Shown here one piece after another: positions 1 through 11,995 of a stretch of DNA of 64,000 nucleotides (positions within the stretch are counted from its first letter, which is position 1; the number at the start of each line of letters is the position of its first letter). A model generated the notes under the pieces. The model was not told the DNA's origin. It made no database searches and worked only from the letters and a program-made list of their open reading frames with translations. Location: NCBI GenBank assembly GCA_965153355.1, contig OZ231127.1, positions 42,718,001-42,782,000 of the forward strand, in the 5' to 3' direction. Both the position numbers and the translations under genes were made by a program. Origin of the DNA: Flaccisagitta enflata (Eukaryota; Chaetognatha; Sagittoidea; Aphragmophora).

Positions 1-195
1 TCATTATTGCAATTTTTTCTCCTCGTCATGATTGGCGTCTGTTCCATCTCCGTTTCTTTTTCATCTATATTTCATAGATGATTGATATTCTTTTTCCTTT
101 TTTTTCCTACACAGCTTTTCAAGCTTATTCGAGCTTATTCCCAAGATAGTCTCCTTTCACATTTCATCCATTTCTGTCTCGAGATGGTTTTAATT
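1..195. other. Intergenic sequence, nothing recognised
   Basis: AT-rich, with T-rich stretches. I see no coding signal, RNA gene or repeat family here. Confidence 0.5.
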
Positions 196-394
196 CGCGT
201 GCATGCGACTCTACAAGACAACAACCCACTGTCTGTTGGTCGATCCGTTGCTCGGTCTGTTGGCCCATAGCACTCAGCTTTTCTGGCGATTATGGGCGGA
301 TCTTTTTTACCACTGTACCTTAAATAGCTTTGTTATGATTGCCCCTGCCTACCCGCAAGCAACTTGGGTAGCTGAGATTTTGGCCTTATTTTAG
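196..394 (-). repeat. Diverged family A repeat copy
   Basis: The + strand reads GCATGCGACTCTACAAGAC, then imperfect GTYG/GTCN tetramers, then the family tail TGCCCCTGCCTACCCGCAAG and GGTAGCTGAGATTTTGGCC. This is the order seen in reverse-oriented family A copies elsewhere (398-655, 18,850-19,045). It is older and more degenerate than its neighbour. Confidence 0.5.
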
Positions 395-397
395 ATT

Positions 398-655
398 CGA
401 ACACGCAACTCTATAAGAGGCTTTGTCCGTCCGTCCGTCCGTCCTTCCGTCCGTCCGTCCGTCCGTCCGTCCGTCCGTCCGTCCGTCCGTTGGTCCATCG
501 GTCCGTGGTCATCGAGTTGAAAAGTGGGAAAACAAGCGTTTTTGATGCTTTTTGAGTATGTTTGACAGTTGGGGATGAGCATGGGTGTGGATGGGGGTTG
601 TATGCCCCTGCCCACCCGTCCGCAACGATATTGTGACCCCGCGTCACTTGTTTGT
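398..655 (-). mobile_element. Family A Helitron-like repeat with (GTCC)n core
   Basis: Starts (as read on +) with ACACGCAACTCTATAAGAGG and CTTTGTCCGTCC, continues with a (GTCC)n array at about 421-492, then GAGTTGAAAAGTGGGAAAAC, and ends GCCCCTGCCCACCCGTCCGC plus CCCCGCGTCACTTGTT. The same module order recurs at 4,735-4,950, 18,850-19,045 and 41,165-41,715. No protein is encoded. The tetranucleotide array length varies between copies. Confidence 0.7.
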
Positions 656-1460
656 TCAAATACGATTTTCATGCATTTATAAGTTAACACGCCGCTATGT
701 TACTATACCCTGGATCCTAGTTTCCTATATCTCAAGAGGTCGATGACGCACATTTTACACATTTTATGACCAGCAAAAGCTCCATTATTCTTGCCTTTCC
801 ATGCGCAATTGATATTTTGATCGTGAAGTTGTATTGTCACCGCTCTGAATTTGATAGTCATAAGCCGGTTGTCAGTATTTGGCCTAGATTGACTCTACGT
901 TTTAGCAAACTTGTCACTTTTAATGACTTTCAATGGCTTATCATGGATTTCGACGACATGTGTCGCTTGTTATAACGCGGATTAAATATTGTTAATGAAA
1001 AGAATTTTGCATATCTGTTCATTCACTGGAAAGTTATGACATACATTATGTTTATTGTGTTCAATGCAGTGTGGGAAATGGCGACAAAATGGAACAACGA
1101 TTTCCGCAGTGACAAATCGCGCTCGAATTTGAGACTGAGCAAATACCGAATATTGCAAAGATAGGCCAGTCCCTTGGGTAAAGGTAAATATTCCGGGTAA
1201 TCTCTCTTAACCTAGAGGCTCAATGGTATAGAAAAAAAATACCATTCTGTCATGGTAATCAAAAGACTAATCATGAAAATGGCCGACTTCACAGCCCGAA
1301 GCCCCGACGCCAAGCCGATAATTTGCTGAAATAGAAAGTTACTGTAAAGGCAAATATGTCGCGCGCTCGCTGACGGAGCGCTGGTATCGCTATTTTTGAA
1401 ATGGGTCACTGCATCTCTGTGCAGGATTGCCTGCACGTCGTCATGTTTGTCCTGCCTTTT
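656..1460. other. Intergenic sequence, nothing recognised
   Basis: Mixed-composition DNA without a repeat family or coding signal that I can support. A short (GTCC) run follows at 1,463-1,492, probably a relic of family A. Confidence 0.45.
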
Positions 1461-1654
1461 TTCGTCCGTCCCTCCGTCCGTCCATCCGTTCATTTTTTTT
1501 TCAAAACGCACCATCAATGCGTTTCATACTCGGTAAAGCCATGCCTATGTACTTACCCCCTCCAACCCCCTTGTTGTGGAAGAAAGCCATTCATTTTTAA
1601 TTGAAGCAGTCATCATAATGAAGATATAATCGATGCGACTTCCCATTTTGACAA

Positions 1655-1765
1655 AGAAAGGGAAAGAAGGGGTTGGAGGGGGTAAGAGGGGGGAGGGGTA
1701 CCGGAGGCGGGAAGGGGGGGGAGGAACCAGAGGATGTGAGGGGGGGGGAGACGGAGACGGAAAAG
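1655..1765 (+). repeat. G-rich purine tract with many G-runs
   Basis: About 110 bases made almost only of A and G on the + strand, with repeated runs of 4 to 9 G separated by A-rich spacers. The spacing would allow G-quadruplex folding of the + strand. No function can be assigned. Confidence 0.6.
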
Positions 1766-1938
1766 AAGAGACAATCATATCATCTTTTTTCCATCCAAAT
1801 TTTGTATGAAATTACTTTTTTTCCCTCCCATTTCTCTTGAAGCTGGTTTTGATACGCTGAACAACGTTAGAAGGTTCAATGCCAGAGGAGAAAGAGAAAA
1901 CAAGTAACCTCGGGTTACGATATCGTCACACATACACA

Positions 1939-2195
<257 letters not shown>

Positions 2196-2227
2196 CATTT
2201 CAAATTCGCGTATCACATTTTCCAATT

Positions 2228-2300
2228 TGAGTGTAACGGACTTACAAACGGACCAAGGGGCGAACGGACAAAGCCTCTTATACAGTTGCAAGTCCGCCAC
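2228..2300 (+). repeat. Family A tail fragment (degenerate)
   Basis: Contains GTAACGGACTTACAAACGG, then ACGGACAAAGCCTCTTATAC. This resembles the GAC-N array and the 'rim' sequence (GGACAAAGC..CTTATAGAG) that closes family A and B elements. It is a short relic only. Confidence 0.4.
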
Positions 2301-2840
2301 AAAAAACGGCATTCAGAAAGAAGCTTATTCAGTCCTCAATTCCCCGTTGCAATCTCCCAGCTCGCGATTGTCAATTAAATTCCCCTTCTTTCCAATTCAT
2401 TATGCTTATTTAGTTTGTGAAAGCCAGACACTCGAAATTTAATTTATCTTTTTTTCTTTCCATAGAACTCGGTAATGGATTTCTTTTCCCTCGTGAGAAG
2501 ACGCCTCTTTTCCTTTTATATCACATCCAGATTACGTGGCTTATCTGACGAGTCATATGTAATTGTCTACTAAAGAGCTAACATCCGTTTGTCAATAGAT
2601 AAAACGGTTGGTCCATCCATCGATTGAACCCATGTTTTTCCCCTAATCGCTAATTTTGAGTATTCAGAAAAGAATCATTTATTAATCCAGAGTGTAAGAC
2701 ATCGCTAACCTGGAATTCCGTTAATCCCACTGCCATAGTGTTTTAATCAAGCGTTTCATGAAAGCAGATGAAAATTAGTTTTAACGTCAATGTAATAAAT
2801 CTAATACAATAAAGGCGGCTAATCGCCGTGGGAAAAAAGT

Positions 2841-2841
<1 letters not shown>
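2301..2841. other. Intergenic sequence, nothing recognised
   Basis: AT-rich unique-looking DNA between a family A relic and a (GA)n array. No supported ORF, RNA or inverted repeat. Confidence 0.45.
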
Positions 2842-2914
<73 letters not shown>

Positions 2915-2973
2915 AGAGAGAGAGAGACAGAGAGAGAGAGACAGAATGAGACAAAGAGAGAGACAGAGAGAGA
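2842..2973 (+). repeat. (GA)n microsatellite
   Basis: Nearly pure GA repeats to about 2,909, then GA with CAGA and AATGAGA interruptions. Confidence 0.95.
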
Positions 2974-3007
2974 ATGCTTGTTTTTCCACTTATGATTTGA
3001 TCACTAT

Positions 3008-3076
3008 ACTCTATAGATAGACTGATGGACCAACAGACCAATGGATGGACAGATGGACAAAGCCTCTCATAGTAAG
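3008..3076 (+). repeat. Family A GAC-N array fragment
   Basis: ACTGATGGACCAACAGACCA, continuing into GATGGACAAAGCCTCTCATA, matches the degenerate tetramer array and closing sequence of family A. The rest of the element is not recognisable. Confidence 0.45.
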
Positions 3077-3340
3077 TTTTCTCAAAAGATCCTCAGAACG
3101 TTGTCCCAGGCTCTCGAGACCGTGATTTTTGAATTCCTTGTCAAAAATTATGCGGAAACAGTGAAAAGGGTGATTTTTTGACAAAACCGAGATTTAAAAT
3201 CACACTCGTTATCATCATTACTACTCTCAAAAATTTTGCCACCATTTTTTCATCGGTTTGACTGCACTGATTCTCGCTATGAAACTTTGGCTCTATATTT
3301 TTTAATGCATGGATTGTGAGACCAACCGACATTGATTTGA

Positions 3341-3469
3341 AGAGAAGAAGAAGAAGAAGAGAAGAGGAAGAGGAAGAGGAAGAAGAGGAAGAAAAAGAAG
3401 AAAGAAGAAGAAGAAAAAGAGGAAGAAGGAGAAGAGAAAGGAGGAAGGAAGAAGAAGAAGAAGGAGAGA

Positions 3470-3505
<36 letters not shown>
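3341..3505 (+). repeat. (GAA/GGA/GA)n purine tract
   Basis: 165 bp that are almost entirely purine on the + strand. It starts as GAA/GGAA and ends as pure (GA)n. Confidence 0.93.
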
Positions 3506-3508
<3 letters not shown>

Positions 3509-3627
3509 AAAGTTAGGCAGACAAGTTGAGAGATGCTATATGTGAATGTCATAGACGAAAACGACAAGAGAAAAAAACAGTTGATGTATGGAACTATGAG
3601 AAAATGAGAAAAATCATAATCTGAAGC

Positions 3628-3770
<143 letters not shown>

Positions 3771-4190
3771 TCAAATAAATTTCATTTTGCATTTACTTAA
3801 TTTGCATATTTGAGGAATATCTTTGAAAGCGAGCTGACGCTAGCTGACGCTACTGCTCGTATTGAGCTTTTGCACACGCGTAGATATATATCAGGGGTAG
3901 TTAGATCTCGCTGTGCGGCTCAATGCAAGCACAGGAAGTTGGCCAAACTAAGGTTTTAATATTTCATGCATTAAATAAAATATTAAGAAAATGAGGTAAA
4001 TTTCTCAAATTTAGCTTGAATCATTTTCACAGAATGTTGTATGAGATTCCAGAGAAAAAAGTTGATATTTCAAATTATTAATTGCGTATGGTTTGACTAA
4101 ATGTGACTTTCTCCAATGATATTTTTCGCTTTTTCTCACTTTTTAGTTATCATATTTGTAATAAACAATTTTTGTATGATACAAAAATAA
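3771..4190. other. Intergenic sequence, nothing recognised
   Basis: AT-rich DNA. The only oddity is a short direct repeat of AGCTGACGCT around 3,830-3,850. Confidence 0.4.
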
Positions 4191-4725
4191 CGTTGTATCT
4201 ATAATCATAAGAAAGGCGAGCGTCTCACGATTCTAGATATGTTTTTTATTTTAAATTATCACTACATTAACCTTTTCATATTGAAAAAAAGGCATAACTA
4301 TTGATCCAATGACAGCAAACATTATTCCAGCGGACATTCCGCTCTTCTGCAGAAACTTACTTATAGATTCCACGACTGAAACAGCTGCCAGCATGCACAA
4401 TCATTATCTGGGACAATTTGAAGTTCAAATAAACTTCGATAACATGATTCCTCATTTTTTGGAAAAATGCAAAAAATGTGGAAAATAAAAAAAGATTAAA
4501 AAAATCATAGCTCCAAAAGTATCGATCGCACAGATTTCTGCTTGGCGTCATCTGAAATAGGAGAATCAGCTCTTTCTTAGCTATCAATTTCATGCGTAGT
4601 CCCATTTGGCTCCCAAAACTGACCAACTTCCTCAAAGGACTCATAAGAAAAAGGGAAAATCGATTTCCGCCGTAGGTCTCAAAAAGCCGAAGGTATTCTT
4701 CGACTTTTTTCCAAATTATATTTAT
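4190..4725 (+). repeat. Dispersed repeat 'D', copy 1
   Basis: Shares an ordered series of motifs with 32,226-32,485: TCTGCTTGGCGTCA, then AGAGAATTA-like sequence, CTATCAATTTCAT, GTCCCATT, and a terminal TTCGACTTTTTTCC. Similarity is patchy, so both are old copies. It runs directly into the family A copy at 4,735. No coding capacity is evident. Confidence 0.5.
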
Positions 4726-4734
4726 AGTTTCGGC

Positions 4735-4950
4735 GACGCAACTCTATAAGAGGCTTTGTCCGCCCGTCCATCCGTTGGTCCGTCATGGTGAGGGAGTTGA
4801 AAACGCGAAAACGCACAATTTTGATGCTGCCATTGTGATTATCTGTTTGCGTGAGTGCGTTTGGGGTGGGCCAGGTGTGGATGGGAGTTGTGCGCCCCTG
4901 CCCACCCGTCCGCAACGATATGGTGCCCCCGCGTCACTTGTTCCCAGAAA
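4735..4950 (-). mobile_element. Family A Helitron-like repeat
   Basis: The module order is GCGACGCAACTCTATAAGAG, GCTTTGTCCGCCCGTCCATC, GAGTTGAAAACGCG, GCCCCTGCCCACCCGTCCGC and CCCCCGCGTCACTTGTT. The tetramer array is very short here compared with 398-655, showing that array length is the variable part of the family. Confidence 0.7.
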
Positions 4951-5289
4951 TCAGTGAGCTGTAACGCTATTACCGGTATGCCAATAACCAAACCATCAAC
5001 TGTATTCCTTTCGGTCTGTGCCATTTTAAAAAGAGCAGAAGAACGCGAGTTACCATTCCTTTCCGTCGCATATTTGATTGTCCTCAGCACGCTAACGAGC
5101 CATTGCTTAGGCATAATCATATATACATTTACTAATAGTCAACCGATACCTACGTTAATGGTTCAATGCCTCTTTTGTAATCTTATTTCAGCACTATTTC
5201 CTGGCAACAATTACGGCGACGGTAAAGGCGCACCTGAGTCCTATAAATCAGGCGTCATTTTCAACACACGTGCACAAGCATATGGATAA

Positions 5290-5400
5290 ACAAGGCCGGA
5301 TACACGGCTTTCCCAGTCGCGTGCGGTCGCGTGCGGCAGGAGCAGTGCTGGAGAAGGTCATTGGGGCATCTGGGCAGGAGCAGTAAGCTCAATAGCAGCC
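5290..5400 (+). repeat. Family A head fragment
   Basis: ACAAGGCCGGATACACGGCT, then CCAGTCGCGTGCGG and a duplicated GTCGCGTGCGG, then CATTGGGGCATCTGGGCAGG. This is the head of family A without its array. It passes straight into a family C module, so the two families recombine or insert into one another. Confidence 0.6.
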
Positions 5401-5849
5401 CAAAGGCAGTAAGTGGTCAGCGGTGCCCCTGCCCTGCTTGAGTAGTGTGATTTAGGTCGAGGGGGAGCAGAGAAGCAGGCCCTAAGGGGACGAAGTCCTC
5501 TAGAACACAGGGGGAATCTGTCCGTCCGTCCTTACGTCTGTCCGTCCATTGTCTGCCTTCCTCCTGTCCAGGATGCCCTGTTATTCAAATTCTCATTAAA
5601 TAACATGGAGAAATGACAAAATGCAGTATATGGACAACGGTACCCGTGCCCTTCTTGAGTGATTTGTTGGTTAAGTTGAGGGGGGAGCAGGCTAGTTTCT
5701 TGGTGTCAAAGGCCAGGATTTGAGTCTTTGAGGCCTGGATTTGAGTCTCTGAGGCCAGCATTCAAGTCTTTGAGGCCAAAACCTGGGTGTCAGAGGCCAG
5801 AAACCCAGAGGTCAAGATCTAGGTATCTGAGACTAGGATGTGGGTTCTA
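5401..5849 (+). mobile_element. Family C element, left part, with ~22-bp minisatellite
   Basis: Begins GTGGTCAGCGGTGCCCCTGC (the reverse of the family's ...GGTACCGCTGACCA... end). It continues GGGGACGAAGTCCTC, ACACAGGGGGAATCTGTCCG and a stretch inverted relative to 7,785-7,925. From about 5,702 a 20-22 bp unit repeats, of the type GAGGCCAGGATTTGAGTCT. The array is broken by the insertion at 5,850-6,443 and resumes after it. Confidence 0.65.
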
Positions 5850-6443
5850 ACACCCCTGACAAAATTAGGCGAACTGGGAACATATGCCTTAGAGAGTGAA
5901 ATATTGGCCCAAGCTCTACAAGATTTGGCATGGAAATAGCAAAAATATCATACTTTCACATAGTGGAGCAACAGAGTGATGTTGTTGAACGGTAGAAGGG
6001 TGTGACGGTAATAAGTCAGAATTGGCAAATCGGATTTTAACTGGTTTTCCCCACATTATTGCTACATGAAGATGGCATGTATTTGTAGCTGTTTTTCGTG
6101 GTCTCTACCCAAGCCATTTGACTTGGAGTGATGGACACTTATCACTTTGATGATTGTGAGGAAGTTGAGGCCAAAAAATGGACAGGGGCACCCCCTAAAA
6201 CAGATAAAATTGTGCTTGAAGTAAATTAGTAATAATGGACAAAGTGGGACTGTCTTCTGTCAGAAAATGGTGTCATAAGGACTTTAATAGGCTTTAAACC
6301 TGGATATTGAATATTTTTTGTCAGAACGTGAATGGAATTTAGTCCAGATCATATGGAATTATCCAAAACGGTCATTCCTATCACTTTGTTACACTCAAAT
6401 AGATGATATTCAACCTCAGTTCGCCTAATTTTGTCAGGGGTGT
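5850..6443. mobile_element. TA-flanked inverted-repeat element inside a minisatellite
   Basis: The ends are a near-perfect inverted repeat: ACACCCCTGACAAAATTAGG at the left, and its reverse complement CCTAATTTTGTCAGGGGTGT at the right. TA precedes the left end and TA follows the right end, as expected for Tc1/mariner-type integration. No transposase ORF is present in the 594 bp. The minisatellite on the two sides is of one type (CTGG..GAGGCCAG), so the insertion split it. Confidence 0.75.
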
Positions 6444-6445
6444 TA

Positions 6446-6735
6446 GCAGCCGGAATCTGGGTATCAGAGGCCAGAATCTAGGTCTAAGGGGCTAAGATGA
6501 TGAAATGAAAGACTTATATTAAGGTATTCAGGCCAGATTTGGGCCATTTTGCTTGGATTTGGGCTATTTTGCTTGGACTTAGGCCATACAATTTGGATTT
6601 GGGCCCCAAAGGAGACAAAGCCCGGAGGGGGGGATGGATAGACAGACGTATAGATGTACAGATGTATGGACTGACGGACAGATTCCCCCTGTGTTCTACA
6701 GGACTTCATCTCCTTCGGGGCCGCTGCCCAAAAAG
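6446..6735 (+). mobile_element. Family C element, right part
   Basis: Resumes the ~21-bp unit (GGAATCTGGGTATCAGAGGC), then ATTTGGGCCATTTTGCTTGG repeats, GGGCCCCAAAGGAGACAAAG, and closes with TTCCCCCTGTGTTCTACAGG and CTTCGGGGCCGCTGCCC. It is an inverted counterpart of 7,305-7,490. Confidence 0.6.
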
Positions 6736-6771
6736 TTAAAAAACGTCGAAAAAGTATAAGGGGACTTACCG

Positions 6772-6837
6772 ACCAACCAACCAACCAACCAACCAACCAA
6801 CCAACCAACCAACCAACCAACCAACCAACCAACCAAC
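6772..6837 (+). repeat. (CCAA)n tetranucleotide array
   Basis: Sixteen or so ACCA/CCAA units, perfect. It lies just upstream of a family B element. This is the homogenised form of the GACC/AACC tetramers seen in families A and B. Confidence 0.93.
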
Positions 6838-6889
6838 TGACTGACATAGCAGGGTGCAGAGTCATGTAGCATGCGACTAAAAAATATAA

Positions 6890-7146
6890 AACAAGGTCAT
6901 TAGACTTAAGTCGCATGCATAGGCACTTTCAAAAAAAGTCAGACAAACATTTTTTTGTCAATAAGACATTTGAAATAGCTATTTGCTACTCCAAGTTTCT
7001 TTTCCATTATTCAGAGACATGGAAAACGCAATAAAAAAACTTTAAAACGACTTTGTGACACACCAACCGACCCACGAACCGACAGACCGATGGACCGACA
7101 GACGGACCAAAAAGTGACTGACAGAGTCGCGTAGCACGCGACTAAA
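6890..7146 (+). mobile_element. Family B Helitron-like repeat
   Basis: Starts AAGGTCATTAGACTTAAGTC, GGCACTTTCAAAAAAAGTC, then CGACTTTGTGACACACCAAC and a GAC-N array, and ends with the tail palindrome GTCGCGTAGCACGCGAC at 7,126-7,142 followed by TAAA. Same architecture as 38,700-39,240. The tail is shared with family A, but the head differs. Confidence 0.7.
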
Positions 7147-7304
7147 TATCAGGGGTGTTTACCTTACACGGTCGCTTTTTTTGCGGTGCGGACATGCAGA
7201 CTAGCAATCGTAGATGTAGTTTTATCTATTGATGTTTTGGTTGATGTTCATGCCTCCTCGTCCACCTTTTCCTCTTTCTTTTCCACCTTTTTCTTCTCCT
7301 TTTT

Positions 7305-7925
7305 GGGCAGCGGCCGCGATGGGGACAAAGTCCTGTAGAACACAGGGGGAATCTGTTCGTCCCTCCATACGTCTGTATGTCTTTCTCCCCTCCAGGCTTT
7401 GTCTCCTTTGGGGCCCAAATCCAAATTGTATGGCCTAAATCCAAGCAAAATGGCCAAAATCCAAGCAAAATGGCCTAAATTTGCCTTGAATACCTGAATT
7501 TTTGTTCTTCATTCCATCATCACAGCCCCTTAGACCTAGATTCTGGCCTCTGATACCCAGATTCTGGCTTCCAAAACCCAAATCCTAACCCTAGAGACCC
7601 AGATCGTGATCTCTGGGACACAGATTCTGGCCTCGGACACCCAGGTTTTGGCCTTAAAAACCTCAATGCTGGCCTCGGTGACCAAAATCCAGGCCTCAAA
7701 GACTCTAATCCTGGCCTTTGAGACCAAGAAACTGGTCTCTGAGACCCAGATTCTGGTCTCAGGGACCCAGATCCTAGCCTACTCCCCCTCAACTTAACCT
7801 ACAAAATACTCAAGAAGGGCACATGTACCGTTGTCCATATACTGCCTTTTGTCATTTCTCCTAATTATTCATGAGAGTTCGAATAACAGGGCATCCTGGA
7901 CAGAAGGAAGGCAGACATATGGACG
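7305..7925 (-). mobile_element. Family C element with 21-bp minisatellite
   Basis: Opens GGCAGCGGCCGCGATGGGG, ACACAGGGGGAATCTG, then ATCCAAGCAAAATGGCC repeats. A decayed tandem array of a ~20-21 bp unit (GACCCAGATTCTGGCCTCTG type) spans about 7,535-7,780. The right part, CTCCCCCTCAACTTAACC through GGGCATCCTGGACAG, is the inverse of 5,545-5,700. No coding content. Confidence 0.65.
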
Positions 7926-8400
7926 GACGGACACACAATGGGCCGTGACCCGGAAAGTATCAATGTGTCTTAAAATGTCATGTTATGTCGAAAAAAACAT
8001 TTTTCCAGTTTTCTTCAAACGTTAGCTAACGTTAGATAGATACCACTACAGTGACTACCTCAAGGCATTCAAAAGTAAGGTAGGCATGTCACTAGGTGTG
8101 GACGATGTGTGCCAAACTCTAACGTTAGCGGGAAAAAAGAGAAATAGACGTTACTGCAATATGCAAATTAACTGACTTTATCGAAAGAGAAAAGCGAGTG
8201 AACAGATTCCTAAACATCTTTTCTTGACTCCAGTCAATCGATGCTTTTGTTTGTTGTCATGTAACCTTGGTTACGCCATTCAGAGACTCGTTTCAGTGCT
8301 GGTTCGTGCATTATGTGTAGTAGGACTATGACAGTATTCATTATGCAACCTTACAACCGTGCTTGCCATAAACGTTTTGGTCTGCGATGATGCAGGGAAG
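7926..8400. other. Intergenic sequence, nothing recognised
   Basis: Mixed DNA with ACGTTAGCTAACGTTAG near 8,020-8,034, a short palindromic run. No gene seen. Confidence 0.4.
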
Positions 8401-8406
8401 CAAATT

Positions 8407-8583
8407 CATAAACAAAAACAACAAAAACAACAACAACAACAACAATGGCAACATAGATGACGGCGATAACGACAATGACAACAAAGGCAGCAAAAAGAAA
8501 AGCAACAAAAACGGCAGTGACAATAACTACGACAACAGCAAACGACAACAGCAACGACAACAGCAACGACAACAGCAACGACG

Positions 8584-8671
<88 letters not shown>

Positions 8672-8800
8672 AACAACAACAATAGTCAAAACAATAGCCA
8701 CAAAAACAACAACCACAGACTGTGGCACAGAGACAAAAACAACATAAACATTGGTCGCAACAACAAATACAACAATAACAACAACAAAACAACATCTCCA
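8407..8800 (+). repeat. (CAA)n microsatellite, imperfect
   Basis: CAA-rich over ~390 bp, with a pure core at about 8,595-8,670 and interspersed CGA, GCA and TGA triplets. The poly-Asn and poly-Gln reading frames have no splice or start context, so I treat them as artefacts. Confidence 0.93.
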
Positions 8801-10229
<1,429 letters not shown>

Positions 10230-10432
10230 TTAACGTTTCGTGTTTGTCGAAACGGAAACTAGGAGGTTTGAACCCAATTTCCATCAGTTGGATGCAAATC
10301 GACATTTTTTGTCTTTGGGTCAGACTTAAAGACACAAGATGGCCGCAAAGTCACTTTACTCTGATCCCCTTCCCGGCGATTTCTTTGCGCGTCGATTGAT
10401 AACTGAAATCAATCGAAATATCGGAATTTATA

Positions 10433-10985
10433 CAGTACGATGGGAGCAAAGATGACCAAGACTGGAGGAAAGATTTTAGGTATTTCAATTTCATTTGATT
10501 TATAAAAGAAAATTAGATTCATGGTAATTAAAAGTTGCTTTATTGCTTGAATAAGTTAGCTTTTCTTATTCTTCAACTTGTGACTTGACTCCATCAGAAC
10601 TTCATTTTTCAACGTTTTTAACTAGCTCATCAGATCGGGATAAAAATTTTATAAAATTTTATAAAAAAAATCAGCTCGATTGGACTATTTTTGCAGGTTT
10701 TACAGCTGAAAACAGACATAAAACCTGTAAAAATGGTTCGATTGAACCATTTTTTTCTAAGATTATATCGAATTTTTTACTCGATCTGATTAGCTAGGCT
10801 AGAACATTGAAAAATGAAGTCCTGATGAAGTCAAGTCACAAGTTGAAGAATGAGAGAGGGAAATATATTCAAGCAATAGAGCAACTTTCAATTAGCACAG
10901 ATCTTATTTTTTTTGTACATCAAATGAAATTAAGACATCTGAAATCTATCCTCCAGTCTAAGTCGTCTTTGCTCCCATCGTACTG
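10433..10985. mobile_element. TA-flanked palindromic (foldback) element
   Basis: The two halves are reverse complements over nearly their whole length. The left end is CAGTACGATGGGAGCAAAG and the right end is CTTTGCTCCCATCGTACTG. Inner pairs include CAACTTGTGACTTGACT against AGTCAAGTCACAAGTTG, and AGCTCATCAGATCG against CGATCTGATTAGCT. TA lies on both sides (10,431-10,432 and 10,986-10,987). At 553 bp with no ORF it is a non-autonomous Tc1/mariner-type foldback element, or a recent palindromic MITE. Confidence 0.85.
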
Positions 10986-11282
10986 TAGCACCGAACATAT
11001 CGGTGCAGTTGACCCCAAAGACAAGGGTCTGCTTCGCCAAGCGAATCAGACTCGGACACTCTTTGAACAGGCAGTCAAAGATCAATGACAGATATCTCTG
11101 ACAGTATGCAATTACGTGTCACAGATGCATTGACCAGAGCGGATGACGTTCACGCGAGATATGATCCTATAGACCTAGAGATTCGCTCGGTAGAATCTCC
11201 CGGAGGACAGAACGAAGCAAATAATGCTCCTCTTCCTCATCCTTCTCCACAGAACTCCCTTCTTCCTAGGGGTTCGGACACC

Positions 11283-11375
11283 CAATTGGGCGAGGACGAC
11301 CGACGACCAACCGACCAACCAACCAACAAACCAACGGACAAAACCTCTTATAGAGGTGCTATGGCGCACCTAAAA
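11283..11375 (+). repeat. Family A-like GAC-N array and closing hairpin
   Basis: GACGACCGACGACCAACC, continuing as ACCAACC units and then ACGGACAAAACCTCTTATAG, followed by AGGTGCTATGGCGCACCT, which is itself a palindrome. The closing hairpin has a different sequence from the usual GTCGCGT...ACGCGAC, so this may be a separate subfamily. Confidence 0.5.
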
Positions 11376-11399
11376 AGTGATCAACTCGGGATTTCTCCT

Positions 11400-11400
<1 letters not shown>

Positions 11401-11451
<51 letters not shown>
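11401..11451 (+). repeat. (AG)n microsatellite
   Basis: Pure AG, about 25 units. Confidence 0.95.
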
Positions 11452-11452
<1 letters not shown>

Positions 11453-11789
11453 AATCAGTCAAATACGGTCAACACAGCAAACAACTTGAAGCCATTTGCA
11501 TATTGTTATCTAATGAAAGTCATATAAGGAAGAGAAACGAGTCAAAAACTGTGATAGAAATTTCCTTGATAAAAAAGATGACATTGTCTTATCGCAAAAA
11601 CAGACAACTTAACACCTGGAATGATGATTTAACTAGTGAGTATAGACTACATGGTAATCATCATAAAAAATTTGATAATGACCAAGGCAGCAAACAAATA
11701 ACAAAATTCAAATCTGGGGGTGGGAGGGACGTTGACCGGAGACCAGCCAATAAAGGAGTTGGGAATGATATCAAAGTGTAAGTCGGTTA
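11452..11789. other. Intergenic sequence, nothing recognised
   Basis: AT-rich DNA with an open frame continuing from the (AG)n array. Nothing supports it as a gene. Confidence 0.4.
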
Positions 11790-11995
11790 AGGGGTTGGTT
11801 GGTCCCCGGTCTGCGTCGGGGGTTGTTTTTAGCCACGGTGGGACATAAGGACAGACAGACAGATTCCCCCTATGTTTTACAGGACTTCGTCCCCTTCAGG
11901 ACCACTTCCCTGCTTCCCCTTGACCTAAATCACACAATACTCAGGCAGGGCGAGGGTACCGCTGACCACTTACTGCCTTTGGGCTGCTATCATTA
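11790..11995 (-). repeat. Family C module
   Basis: GATTCCCCCTATGTTTTAC, AGGACTTCGTCCCCTTCAGG, CCCTTGACCTAAATCACAC and GGTACCGCTGACCACTTACT. This is the exact reverse order of 5,401-5,530. Confidence 0.6.
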
